44,577 nt of DNA from Robiginitalea sp. (GTDB lineage: Bacteria; Bacteroidota; Bacteroidia; Flavobacteriales; Flavobacteriaceae), in assembly GCA_024638915.1 (NCBI GenBank), contig JAHEJJ010000021.1:1-44577 (forward strand), given 5' to 3'. The notes under the pieces are model-generated. The model worked only from the letters and a program-made list of their open reading frames with translations, made no database searches and was not told the DNA's origin. The position numbers were made by a program, and so were the translations under genes. This document shows positions 33,025-41,850 of this stretch, piece after piece; the stretch's first letter is position 1; every line of letters begins with the position of its first letter.

Positions 33025-35331
33025 TTACAGGATTTCAAGTTTGGCAAAACGCAATAGCAATTTCTTGGTATCTCCTTTGGCGAATTGAATTTCTGCCTTT
33101 TTATCATGTCCGTTGCCCTCCACTTTTAGGACCTCGCCCTTTCCAAACCGACTATGGTTTACCAGCGTACCCACCTCAAGATCCATTACGGCCTTATCTG
33201 TATGTCCTATAGGTTGTGAGAGGTTCGGTTTTAACTTCCGGAGCTTGCGCAATTGTTTTTCAGCCGGGGCAATACTGCTGGTAACTCTTGTAGTGGTCTT
33301 ACGGGGCGGACCACTGCTTCCAAATATATCGGGACTGACAAAGGGTTTGAAAGTATAGGTGGATGCAGGGGTCAGATCTTCCACAAAAGCTTCATCAATC
33401 TCTTCGATAAATCTGCTGGGTTCGGCATCGATCAGTTTTCCCCATCGATAGCGATTCTGTGTATAGGTGATAAAGGCCTGTTTCTCGGCCCTGGTAAGCG
33501 CTACATAAAACAATCTTCGTTCTTCCTCCAGTTCGCTGCGGGTATTCATGCTCATGGCCGACGGGAAAAGGTCTTCTTCCAGCCCTACTATATATACGTA
33601 GGGAAATTCAAGTCCCTTGGCCATGTGCACCGTCATCAAAGCTACTCTATCGCTATCCCCTTTATCATTGTCCAAATCAGTGGCAAGGGCTACATCCTCT
33701 AAAAATTCGGTGAGATCTCCTGTGGCATCGGCCAGTTCCTTTTGCCCTTCAACAAAATCTTTGATACCATTGAGAAGTTCTTCAAGATTCTCGATACGGG
33801 TAACCCCTTCGGGCGTGCCATCCTTTTTAAACTCGACCAATAATCCTGATTTCTTTACCACATGCTCGGCCAGAGTAAAGGCATCGGCCTGCTGATTCAT
33901 GATCTGGAAACTCTTGATCATATTTACAAAGTCCTCGAGTTTTCTCCTGGTACCGGCATTGATTTTTAAATCCAGTTTATCAAGATTTTCTATAATTTCG
34001 AATATCGATCGTTCGTAATGATTCGCGGCAATGGTAAGACGGTCGATGGTTGTCTGACCTATTCCGCGAGCAGGAAAATTGATGATGCGCTTCAGAGCTT
34101 CCTCGTCTTTTGGGTTGATGACCAGGCGTAAATACGACAGCAGATCTTTGATCTCTTTTCGTTGATAAAATGACAGGCCACCAAATATTCTATAAGGAAT
34201 ATCTCTTTTCCTCAATGCGTCTTCTATGGCCCGTGATTGCGAATTCGTACGATATAATACTGCAAAATCGGAATGGGCCATTTGCTGTTGCATTTTGTGC
34301 TCAAAAACAGAGCCAGCCACAAAACGGCCTTCTTCAGCATCGGTTGGGCTGCGATGTAATTTTACTTTTGGACCTTCCTTATTTGCCGTCCAAACTACTT
34401 TTTCGAGTTGATGCTTGTTGTTAGCTATAATTGAGTTCGCGGCGTTCACGATATTTTTTGTGGATCGATAATTCTGTTCCAGCCGATAGACGGCAACATC
34501 GTCATAATCCCTTTGGAAATTAAGAATATTAGTAATATTCGCTCCACGGAACGAGTAGATACTCTGTGCGTCGTCCCCTACTACGCAGATATTCTGGTAG
34601 CGATCAGCCAGCGCCCTTACAATAAGATATTGCGAATGATTGGTGTCCTGATACTCGTCGACCAATATATAGCGAAAGCGTTCCTGATATTTGGCCAGCA
34701 CATCCGGAAACCTGTTCAACAGTTCGTTGGTACGCAATAATAGGTCATCAAAATCCATGGCTCCTGCTTTGAAGCACCGCTCCACGTAGTTCTTATAGAT
34801 CTCGCCCAACCTGGGCCGTTTTGCCATGGCATCTGCCTCGATGAGTTCAGGGTTTTGAAAATAGGCCTTTACCGTGATTAGGCTGTTCTTAAAAGAAGAG
34901 ATCCGGTTCTGAATTTGCTTGTATTTATAAATATCCTTGTCGAGCCCCATTTCCTTGATGATAGAAGCGATAAGCCTCTGACTATCCTGGGTGTCGTATA
35001 TGGTAAAATTACTGGGATAACCCAGTTTTGGTCCATCGGACCTTAGCAGCCGTGCGAATACCGAATGGAAAGTACCCATCCACAGATTCTTCGCCTCAGA
35101 ACCTCCAACCAGGTCCGAAATACGCTGCTTCATCTCCCTGGCAGCTTTATTGGTAAAGGTCAATGCCAAAATATTAAAAGAATCTACACCCTGTGCCATC
35201 AGATGTGCAATGCGATAAGTAAGCACTCTTGTTTTGCCAGATCCAGCACCGGCAATGACTATCAAAGGACCTTCCTTATGCAATACCGGCGCTTTTTGCG
35301 CCTCATTCAAATCTTTTAGATATTCCTTCAA
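33025..35331 (-). CDS. UvrD/PcrA-type 3'-5' DNA helicase
   Basis: A 768-residue superfamily 1A helicase. Motif I is AGAGSGKT (27-34), motif II LVDEYQDTN, motif III VVGDDAQSIYSFRGA, motif IV LEQNYRST, motif V TVHMAKGLEFPYV, and motif VI EEERRLFYVALTRAE. The C-terminal 60 residues (LVNHSRFGKGEVL) are the Tudor-like domain that PcrA/UvrD uses to contact RNA polymerase. It acts in excision repair and transcription-coupled repair and removes RecA filaments. The start is TTG at 35331: the in-frame upstream stop is only 13 bases away and no ATG lies between it and the family-typical N-terminus. Confidence 0.95.
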   Translation of the reverse strand: MKEYLKDLNEAQKAPVLHKEGPLIVIAGAGSGKTRVLTYRIAHLMAQGVDSFNILALTFTNKAAREMKQRISDLVGGSEAKNLWMGTFHSVFARLLRSDGPKLGYPSNFTIYDTQDSQRLIASIIKEMGLDKDIYKYKQIQNRISSFKNSLITVKAYFQNPELIEADAMAKRPRLGEIYKNYVERCFKAGAMDFDDLLLRTNELLNRFPDVLAKYQERFRYILVDEYQDTNHSQYLIVRALADRYQNICVVGDDAQSIYSFRGANITNILNFQRDYDDVAVYRLEQNYRSTKNIVNAANSIIANNKHQLEKVVWTANKEGPKVKLHRSPTDAEEGRFVAGSVFEHKMQQQMAHSDFAVLYRTNSQSRAIEDALRKRDIPYRIFGGLSFYQRKEIKDLLSYLRLVINPKDEEALKRIINFPARGIGQTTIDRLTIAANHYERSIFEIIENLDKLDLKINAGTRRKLEDFVNMIKSFQIMNQQADAFTLAEHVVKKSGLLVEFKKDGTPEGVTRIENLEELLNGIKDFVEGQKELADATGDLTEFLEDVALATDLDNDKGDSDRVALMTVHMAKGLEFPYVYIVGLEEDLFPSAMSMNTRSELEEERRLFYVALTRAEKQAFITYTQNRYRWGKLIDAEPSRFIEEIDEAFVEDLTPASTYTFKPFVSPDIFGSSGPPRKTTTRVTSSIAPAEKQLRKLRKLKPNLSQPIGHTDKAVMDLEVGTLVNHSRFGKGEVLKVEGNGHDKKAEIQFAKGDTKKLLLRFAKLEIL

Positions 35332-35450
35332 AGCCCAAACATTTTACCATGTGAATTTAGCCATATTTCATCGCATGAAAAAGATGATTTTTAATTATTC
35401 CGTTAATGCAGTCATACAGTTTCATCAATTTGAATATATTTAGAAATTCT

Positions 35451-36008
35451 ATGAAGGCCAGGAAGATTTATATAGTAAGGTTTGTAATGCTTTTATTACC
35501 AGTGATAATAAACACCCAGATTTATTCACAAGTAAAGGCCACCGGACCTGTGATAAAAGGATATGGGCAAGTATGGGATATCAATAAAACCGATTACCCT
35601 ACTGATACCACTCATGTCTTCAAAGCTGTATTTGATATTATGCAAAGTCCTGAGGCACCCGACAGACTCAATCCTTCCATTGAAACGGTAGCGCGATATC
35701 TCAATATGCATGCAAGGGCTGGCGTTCCTGTTGAACAGATCAAGGCGGTTATGGTATTCCATAACAAGGCTTCAAAAGATATTATGACACCAGCGGCCTA
35801 TCGTTCGAAATATGGAATAGATAATCCCAATTATCCCCTTTTACTGGAACTGCACAATGCCGGGGTGAAAATGATATTCTGCGGTCAGTCTTCCCTGTCT
35901 CGAGACATTCCAAGAGAAGATGTTATGCCGGAAGTACAGCTGGCGCTCTCTGCTATGACAGCGCTAATCCAGCTTCAAAATGACGGCTATAATCTTATTA
36001 AGTTTTAA
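35451..36008 (+). CDS. Exported DsrE-superfamily-like protein
   Basis: A 185-residue protein with a signal peptide (hydrophobic FVMLLLPVIINTQIYSQ). The mature part resembles the DsrE/DsrF superfamily, in particular HAGVPVEQIKAVMVFHNKA-like strands (here ARAGVPVEQIKAVMVFH) and an MIFCGQS segment near 143-149 with one Cys, in the place where sulfur-relay proteins carry the active cysteine. Exported versions are common in Bacteroidota and have no proven function; a role in periplasmic sulfur handling is inference. I chose the ATG at 35451, which puts the signal peptide at the N-terminus. The M20 amidohydrolase gene follows after 12 bp, so the two are probably an operon. Confidence 0.75.
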   Translation: MKARKIYIVRFVMLLLPVIINTQIYSQVKATGPVIKGYGQVWDINKTDYPTDTTHVFKAVFDIMQSPEAPDRLNPSIETVARYLNMHARAGVPVEQIKAVMVFHNKASKDIMTPAAYRSKYGIDNPNYPLLLELHNAGVKMIFCGQSSLSRDIPREDVMPEVQLALSAMTALIQLQNDGYNLIKF

Positions 36009-36020
36009 ATCATAAATACC

Positions 36021-37298
36021 ATGAAATATATTTTTAGTACATACCTGAGCCTGGTTACCCTGGCAGCCTTATCCCAAACAAGCGTAGCCGAGGAGGATTA
36101 CAGTAAGGTGGAAGGCAAGGTGATCGAGTGGCGGCGCGATATACACCAGAACCCGGAATTATCAAACAAAGAGTATAAAACGGCTGAAAAAGTGGCAAAA
36201 CACTTGAGGTCGCTTGGTATAGAAGTAACAACAGGAGTTGCTCATACGGGGGTTGTCGGTATACTCAGGGGCGATCAACCTGGCAAGGTTGTCGCACTTC
36301 GGGCCGATATGGACGCCCTTCCGGTTACTGAAAGAAACGATCTTCCATTTAAATCTACGGTTACCGCAGAATTTCTGGGCAGACAATCGGGTGTGATGCA
36401 CGCTTGTGGCCATGATACTCATACCGCAATTCTTATGGGCGTTGCGGAAATTCTGGCCAATAATAAGGACAAATTAAAAGGTACTGTAAAATTTATTTTT
36501 CAACCGGCTGAGGAAGGTCCGCCTCCGGGGGAGGAAGGCGGTGCCTTGCTTATGATCAAAGAAGGTGTATTGAAAAACCCTGATGTGGACGCTATTTTTG
36601 GCTTGCATATCAATTCACAGACGCCTGCAGGAGTGATCGCTTATAAATCTGGTGGAGCCATGGCCGCAGCGCAGCGTTTTGTGATCCAAGTAAAGGGAAA
36701 ACAGACCCATGGATCACAGCCATGGGGCGGTGTGGATCCTATTCTTATCAGTGCAAAGATCGTCGATGGGCTTCAAAGTATCATCAGCCGGGAAGCAGAA
36801 CTGACCAAAGAAGCTGCTGTCATTTCTGTCGGAAAAATCACGGCGGGGGTACGATTCAACATCATTCCTGAGAGCGCCGAAATGATCGGGACCATCCGTA
36901 CTCTTGATTACGACATGCAAAAGCATATCAATAAAAGAATGGAAGAAATGGTGCCTGCTATTGCCAAGGCCTACGGTGGCGATGCCACTATAGACATCAA
37001 ATCGAGTACCGATATTACCTTTAATGAGCCGTCTCTGGTAGAAATGATGCTACCCAGCCTTACTAAGGTGGCTGGAGCACAAAATGTAAAAGCTCAAAAA
37101 GCAAAAACCGGCGCGGAAGATTTCTCCTATTTTCAGAGGGATGTTCCTGGATTTTATTTTTTCCTGGGAGGCATGACCCCTGGCAATAGAGAGTCTTTTC
37201 CACACCATACTCCAGATTTTATGATCGATGAAAGCGGATTATTGCTGGGAGTAAAGGCATTGACGCAAATGAGTCTGGATTACCTGGACAAAGGTTGA
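36021..37298 (+). CDS. Exported M20 family amidohydrolase
   Basis: A 425-residue metal-dependent hydrolase of the M20 family (N-acyl-amino acid amidohydrolase, hippurate or IAA-conjugate hydrolase type) with a signal peptide (MKYIFSTYLSLVTLAALSQ). Metal and catalytic motifs are intact: ALRADMDALPV, MHACGHDTHTA, PAEEGPPPGEEGG and, near the C-terminus, GAEDFSYF. The dimerisation insert begins near 215. It should release an amino acid from an acylated or conjugated substrate outside the cytoplasm. It follows the exported DsrE-like gene by 12 bp. The precise substrate cannot be assigned. Confidence 0.93.
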   Translation: MKYIFSTYLSLVTLAALSQTSVAEEDYSKVEGKVIEWRRDIHQNPELSNKEYKTAEKVAKHLRSLGIEVTTGVAHTGVVGILRGDQPGKVVALRADMDALPVTERNDLPFKSTVTAEFLGRQSGVMHACGHDTHTAILMGVAEILANNKDKLKGTVKFIFQPAEEGPPPGEEGGALLMIKEGVLKNPDVDAIFGLHINSQTPAGVIAYKSGGAMAAAQRFVIQVKGKQTHGSQPWGGVDPILISAKIVDGLQSIISREAELTKEAAVISVGKITAGVRFNIIPESAEMIGTIRTLDYDMQKHINKRMEEMVPAIAKAYGGDATIDIKSSTDITFNEPSLVEMMLPSLTKVAGAQNVKAQKAKTGAEDFSYFQRDVPGFYFFLGGMTPGNRESFPHHTPDFMIDESGLLLGVKALTQMSLDYLDKG

Positions 37299-37363
37299 GT
37301 TGCCGGCAAAGGAAATCGTAGATTGATTTAGGCCATCGTTATGCCTTATTGGGAAGAATAGCA

Positions 37364-37371
37364 TATTTTTG
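37364..37371 (+). promoter_or_regulatory. -7 promoter element for the OmpA-like paralogue
   Basis: TATTTTTG matches TAnnTTTG exactly, 27 bp before the ATG at 37399. It implies independent transcription from the M20 gene, which ends 65 bp upstream. Confidence 0.45.
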
Positions 37372-37398
37372 CATCCAATTTTATTAGTAAATAGGTCT

Positions 37399-38160
37399 AT
37401 GAAGAAACTATTATCCTTATGCATCGTAGCTCTTTTAACTATCAATGTCATTTCTGCCCAAAGCAAAAAAGAGCTACAGGCAGAAGTAGAGCGTTTAAAT
37501 ACGCAGATCGGAGAAAAAGAGAATGAAATCCTCGAAGCCCGCAAAACGGAGCGTGTAAGTATAGCCAAAGCGACTGAATTTGAGGCACAGGTAACGGAAT
37601 TGCAGCAGGCAAACGCCACCTTGCTCAATAACCTTAAAATTTTCACCGAATCTTCCCAGCAGCGATCGGAATCCATCGGACAAACGCTGGCAAGCCTCAG
37701 GGATAAAGAAGCTAAGCTGAAGGTGATAAACGATGAGTTTAGCAAGAACGATTCCATCGCGCTGCTTATTATTACAGGATTCAAACAAACCTTAGGCGAA
37801 AATGCGCGTGTAGGTATTCAGGAGGGTGCCATAATCGTAGAGCTGAATAAAACCATGCTTTTTGGCAATGGGTCTTCAGCGTCCAATGTCAGTGAAGATG
37901 GACAGGTGTTTCTTGGCAAAATCGCCAATGTTTTAAGGGCCAATCCAGAAACCGAAGCGGTGGTAGTTAGTCAGCTTGATTCTATTGTTGATCCTCAAAC
38001 TGTCTATTCCCGATCCATTTCAATTCTGGGGCAGATGAATACTGTCGCAAAGGACCGGGTGTATGTTTCTTTTAAAAGTGGATCAGGTGAAAACTATCAG
38101 ATAAAAATCCACCCCAGATTAAACAGATTTTATCTCAAGGTTAGAGAGACCGTTAAGTAG
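37399..38160 (+). CDS. OmpA-like paralogue with degenerate peptidoglycan-binding domain
   Basis: A 253-residue exported protein with a type I signal peptide (cleavage after ISA-Q) and no lipobox. Residues about 20-110 are a coiled coil. The C-terminal part aligns by eye with the OmpA domain of the protein at 31461: GAIIVELNKTMLFGNGSS corresponds to GVVFVSISDKLLFRSGSY, and both end in a similar pattern (HPRLNRFY versus LPKLDQFY). However, the loop holding the binding Asp (HTDN) reads SQLDS, and the helix with the binding Arg (LSAKRATAV) is shortened and lacks the motif. It is therefore probably unable to bind peptidoglycan in the usual way. It may be a soluble periplasmic partner of the intact paralogue. 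Confidence 0.7.
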   Translation: MKKLLSLCIVALLTINVISAQSKKELQAEVERLNTQIGEKENEILEARKTERVSIAKATEFEAQVTELQQANATLLNNLKIFTESSQQRSESIGQTLASLRDKEAKLKVINDEFSKNDSIALLIITGFKQTLGENARVGIQEGAIIVELNKTMLFGNGSSASNVSEDGQVFLGKIANVLRANPETEAVVVSQLDSIVDPQTVYSRSISILGQMNTVAKDRVYVSFKSGSGENYQIKIHPRLNRFYLKVRETVK

Positions 38161-38251
38161 CAGAGAAGGTCATTCGTATAATTTTCATTAGAAATACTTT
38201 TTTTTAAGGCGGTTCGTTCTTTAAAAGTAAATCAAACTAAACACCACTAAG

Positions 38252-38770
38252 ATGACCGGGGATGATATTTTTCAACTTTTCGCTTTTCTGCTGCCTGCAG
38301 TAGTTACAGGTGCAGTAGCCTTTTATTTTTTCAGGCTGCATACCAACAACGAAGAAGGCAGGAGGCGTTTTTTACTTCATAAGGAATCTCAAAAAAACAG
38401 CCTTCCCATCAGGCTTCAGGCCTACGAGCGTATGGCACTTTTTCTGGAAAGGATTTCCATACCGAATTTGGTAGTACGTGTAGCGCCTAAAAATTCCGAC
38501 AAGAACGAGTATGAACATTTGCTTATCCGAACTATTGAGAAAGAATTTGAACATAATCTCTCTCAGCAGATCTATATGAGCGACGAATGTTGGAATATAA
38601 TCAAGGCTGCCAAAAATGCCACGATCCAGGCGATCCGCAAAGCTGCGATGAGTCAGTCTGACGCCGCCGATAAACTAAGGGAAGACATCCTCAATTCTAC
38701 TATGGACAAGCAATCGCCTTCTGCCACTGCGCTTTCTTATGTAAAAAAAGAGATTGGCTCTCTTTGGTAA
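38252..38770 (+). CDS. Conserved-looking membrane-anchored protein, function unknown
   Basis: A 172-residue protein with one N-terminal transmembrane segment (LFAFLLPAVVTGAVAFYFF, about 8-26). A mostly helical cytoplasmic domain follows: charged helix 35-65 (RRRFLLHKESQKNSLPIRLQ), then YERMALFLERISIPNLVVRV and a long C-terminal helical part. The LQAYERMALFLERI segment is similar to a flavobacterial family of unknown function that I have seen but cannot name with certainty. There are no catalytic motifs. It is convergent with the patatin gene, leaving 18 bp. It has its own 91-bp upstream gap without a clear promoter match. Confidence 0.7.
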   Translation: MTGDDIFQLFAFLLPAVVTGAVAFYFFRLHTNNEEGRRRFLLHKESQKNSLPIRLQAYERMALFLERISIPNLVVRVAPKNSDKNEYEHLLIRTIEKEFEHNLSQQIYMSDECWNIIKAAKNATIQAIRKAAMSQSDAADKLREDILNSTMDKQSPSATALSYVKKEIGSLW

Positions 38771-38788
38771 TTTGCAGGATATAAGGCA

Positions 38789-39694
38789 TTAAATCGGCTC
38801 GATTTCACTTTGATCGACATTTTTACTCAGCGCGTAGTCATAACCACTTGCCCACCAGGATGTCATCTTGTCTTTGTCGAAGATGAGAGAATTAGTAGTT
38901 AATACCGTTGGGGTATAATAGAAATTGATGATGGCATCGCTGTGATTAGCGACATATTTGCCGATACGTATATTTTGTTTTTCGATACGGTCTAGCATAA
39001 AAGCAAACATACTGGTAAGGAGGGCAAAGGCATTTCTTGATGGTAGCCTGTTGAAGTGGGTCATTTCGGTATGCAGGATAATGGCGTCGACCTCTGTTGC
39101 GCCAAGCCTGACCGCCTCTTCGATGGGAACCATGCTACCCAGTCCGCCATCTGCATATTCACAGCCATTCTTTCGTACCAGACTCATAAATGGAGTGTAA
39201 TTACAAGAGATCCATATCCATTCACAGAACTCATCGTAGTCGAATTCCTTTATGGATTTGTATTCCACCTGGTTGAGTGAAAGGTTCGAGACGGTAACCA
39301 CGATGTCTTTTGGTCCGTGCTTAAGGGCATAAAACTCCTCTTCGGTAAGAGTGTTTCTGATCAATTGAAGCAGATTATGGCTTTCCCCAAAAGTCTTGCC
39401 CCCTCTGTAGAAATTTTTTAAAACATTCCAATGATTGATACCAATATTATCGACTCCATATTTTTTTTGAATTACGAAAGGACAATTGCTAAAAATGCTA
39501 TCCTGATTAACATTGGTATAAACTTCACGGATCTTTTCGATTTTCTGAAGGGCAAGATGTGATATCAACAAACTTCCGGTTGAAGTTCCCAGAAAGAGAT
39601 CATAATGATAGCCCAATCCTTCCATAAGGTATTGGGCAACCCCGCCGGCAAAAGCGCCTTTACTGCCACCTCCTGAAATTACCAATGCCCTCAT
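38789..39694 (-). CDS. Patatin-like phospholipase
   Basis: A 301-residue patatin-family lipid acyl hydrolase. The oxyanion-hole motif SGGGSKGAFAGG begins at residue 7, the nucleophile motif GTSTG is at 36-40 (Ser38), and the catalytic Asp is in ADGG (Asp182). No signal peptide is present, so it acts in the cytoplasm or at the inner membrane. The length is typical of minimal bacterial patatins. Its start overlaps the stop of the M1 aminopeptidase gene by four bases (ATGA at 39694-39691), so the two are translationally coupled. The substrate is presumably phospholipid or lysophospholipid. Confidence 0.92.
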   Translation of the reverse strand: MRALVISGGGSKGAFAGGVAQYLMEGLGYHYDLFLGTSTGSLLISHLALQKIEKIREVYTNVNQDSIFSNCPFVIQKKYGVDNIGINHWNVLKNFYRGGKTFGESHNLLQLIRNTLTEEEFYALKHGPKDIVVTVSNLSLNQVEYKSIKEFDYDEFCEWIWISCNYTPFMSLVRKNGCEYADGGLGSMVPIEEAVRLGATEVDAIILHTEMTHFNRLPSRNAFALLTSMFAFMLDRIEKQNIRIGKYVANHSDAIINFYYTPTVLTTNSLIFDKDKMTSWWASGYDYALSKNVDQSEIEPI

Positions 39695-41769
39695 TTTACT
39701 TCAAGCTGTTTAGTTAGAAAACGTCTTTCTTCATCGTTTAGTTCACCCGATAAATCCTTTAGTCGAAGCTTTTGCTTTTCATCCTTTAAAATTTCACTCA
39801 ATAATTCGCGGGAGTACGACCTGAATTGCCATACATTATGAACGGCAGCATTTACCAGATCTTTTAGATTTTGATCTGGCAATTCAAAAACTTCGGTGAT
39901 CACGGAAAAGGCATTCTGCCTGATCTCATAAGGATAACGGGGCGAAGTATAGCCGAAAAGTTCATCGCGGTAGTTATCCCTTGCCTCTGCTGAATCATAA
40001 TCCTGGGTGAGGATAGCCAGGAAAAGCCAAAGTATCCTGATATTATAATTTGGCAATCCCATAAGCCCGCGCGTCATATCGAGGTATTGCTCCCTATCAT
40101 CTGGGAAGTAGATCCACAGTTTAAACAATGCGTTTTCCCTGCTTATATAGCTTTTGTCATCGAGTAATGATTCAAACTCTGCTTTCAATTCCGTCGGTAT
40201 CCGCTCCAGATGAATCGCCAACATCTTACGAAGCTCTGGAATACCCGACTCGAATATTTCTTTTAAAAATTCGGTAGACAACGATTTGGTAAATTTTGCA
40301 AGGATCTGTTTCTTAAGAAAGCTGGAAGCTTCGTCGTCCCAATAACGTTTAATTATTACTTCATTGCTCTCGGGACTGGTTGTGAGCTCCCGCCTCAGCA
40401 AAAGCCAATGCCTGACCCCCGTATTATTTTCCTTTAAAAAAGACATAACACTCTCCATCGGGAAGTCAGTTGATGTTAACCATTTTTGCTGGAAATCCCC
40501 AAGATCTTTGGTGGTATGGGGTTGGAGGCTTTTTAAAAAATCTGAAATACTTGCGTTCTTAAAGGCGTATGTCTTTAAAAATGCCTTTATCCCATTTTTG
40601 AAGGGCACTTCTCCCACCCGATTTCTGAGTACCACCAGTGCCCAGGCCCCTTTCTCATAAAAAGTAAGGCTGCTGGCCGACGGATCAGTAAGGGCTTCGG
40701 CTTTACCATCCTCCAGTCGCTCAGCCATTTCAAAAAGTTTCCAATAGTAGTAATCTTCCCCGAAAATCTCTTTTCGTGCCAGGAGGGAATAATATGTCGC
40801 AAACCCCTCGTGGAGCCAATGATCCTCAGCGCTGTATTCGGTCACCAGGTTGCCAAACCACTGATGGGCCATCTCATGGGCATTGATTTCTATATAGTTC
40901 CTGTCTGGAAATGCCAGAGAATCAATTAGGTACCCATCAGAAAATATGGTAGTCCCCGTATTCTCCATACCTGCATATAAAAAATCGCGTACGGGCAGTT
41001 GCTTATAATTCTGCCAGGGATAAGCCACACCGATCTCTTGTTCGAGAAAATCCATGATCTCTTTGGAATGGCGATAGGTAGGCTCGTAAGTCTGGGCCCG
41101 ATCAACATAAATATATTGCTGCATCGGAACCCCGGAGGAAGAATGAATGATTTTGGATTGATATGAGCCTGCAGCAAAGGCCAAAAGATAACTACTCATG
41201 GGATCTTTCATAGCATAGTTCCAGATTTTAATCGAGTCCCGGACTTCAGTCCCCGTTAAATTTCCATTGGCCGCCAATTCGTAATCCTTTTCAAAAGATA
41301 TCTGTAAATCGAATACCAGTTTTTCACTCATATCGTCAAAACTGGGCACCCAATGACTGGAATATTTACCCTGGCCCTGAGTCCACACCTGGTTGTTGTC
41401 TGGAAGATGATCATGCCAGCCGAGAAAGTACAGCGCTTTTTTTGGATAACCTTCATAATCTATTTTCAAAATGTAAGATTTGTGTGCTTTATATTTTTTA
41501 TAAACAATCAAAACACTACCATCGTATTTATATTTGGTTTTCTTACCATTGACCTTCGTGTTCAAAACTGTCAAATCACGAGCATCAACCATTATAGAAT
41601 CGCCCTTAAGCGAGGTTTCAAATTCATAGCTAACACTTCCTTTTATATATTCTTTATAGGGATCGATATGAATGTCGATGGAGCCCGAAGTAAAATCCAC
41701 ACCTTGCTGTGATAAGGTTTTTGTAAACACCGCAAGGAAAATCAAAAATAAAAAGAAGTGACTCCTCAT
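39691..41769 (-). CDS. M1 family aminopeptidase (catalytic)
   Basis: A 692-residue exported zinc aminopeptidase with a signal peptide (residues 1-20). The exopeptidase motif AGMEN is at 266-270, the zinc motif HEMAHQWFG starts at His298, and the second zinc ligand is Glu321 (HEGFATYY). An N-terminal beta domain and C-terminal helical repeats complete the fold. All catalytic residues are intact, in contrast to the M1-like protein at 18688-21522. The -7 box TAAATTTG is at 41802-41795, 26 bp before the ATG. It is the first gene of a two-gene operon with the patatin gene. Confidence 0.95.
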   Translation of the reverse strand: MRSHFFLFLIFLAVFTKTLSQQGVDFTSGSIDIHIDPYKEYIKGSVSYEFETSLKGDSIMVDARDLTVLNTKVNGKKTKYKYDGSVLIVYKKYKAHKSYILKIDYEGYPKKALYFLGWHDHLPDNNQVWTQGQGKYSSHWVPSFDDMSEKLVFDLQISFEKDYELAANGNLTGTEVRDSIKIWNYAMKDPMSSYLLAFAAGSYQSKIIHSSSGVPMQQYIYVDRAQTYEPTYRHSKEIMDFLEQEIGVAYPWQNYKQLPVRDFLYAGMENTGTTIFSDGYLIDSLAFPDRNYIEINAHEMAHQWFGNLVTEYSAEDHWLHEGFATYYSLLARKEIFGEDYYYWKLFEMAERLEDGKAEALTDPSASSLTFYEKGAWALVVLRNRVGEVPFKNGIKAFLKTYAFKNASISDFLKSLQPHTTKDLGDFQQKWLTSTDFPMESVMSFLKENNTGVRHWLLLRRELTTSPESNEVIIKRYWDDEASSFLKKQILAKFTKSLSTEFLKEIFESGIPELRKMLAIHLERIPTELKAEFESLLDDKSYISRENALFKLWIYFPDDREQYLDMTRGLMGLPNYNIRILWLFLAILTQDYDSAEARDNYRDELFGYTSPRYPYEIRQNAFSVITEVFELPDQNLKDLVNAAVHNVWQFRSYSRELLSEILKDEKQKLRLKDLSGELNDEERRFLTKQLEVK

Positions 41770-41794
41770 AAGACTATTAAAACATAAGCTATGC

Positions 41795-41802
41795 CAAATT
41801 TA
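41795..41802 (-). promoter_or_regulatory. -7 promoter element for the M1/patatin operon
   Basis: On the minus strand this reads TAAATTTG, an exact TAnnTTTG match 26 bp before the ATG at 41769. A one-mismatch box TATAGTTG for recG lies on the other strand at 41825-41832, so the promoters are divergent and about 25 bp apart. Confidence 0.45.
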
Positions 41803-41850
41803 GCATTTTGGAATATTGCAGTTGTATAGTTGAAAGACTAATTTAGTGAG

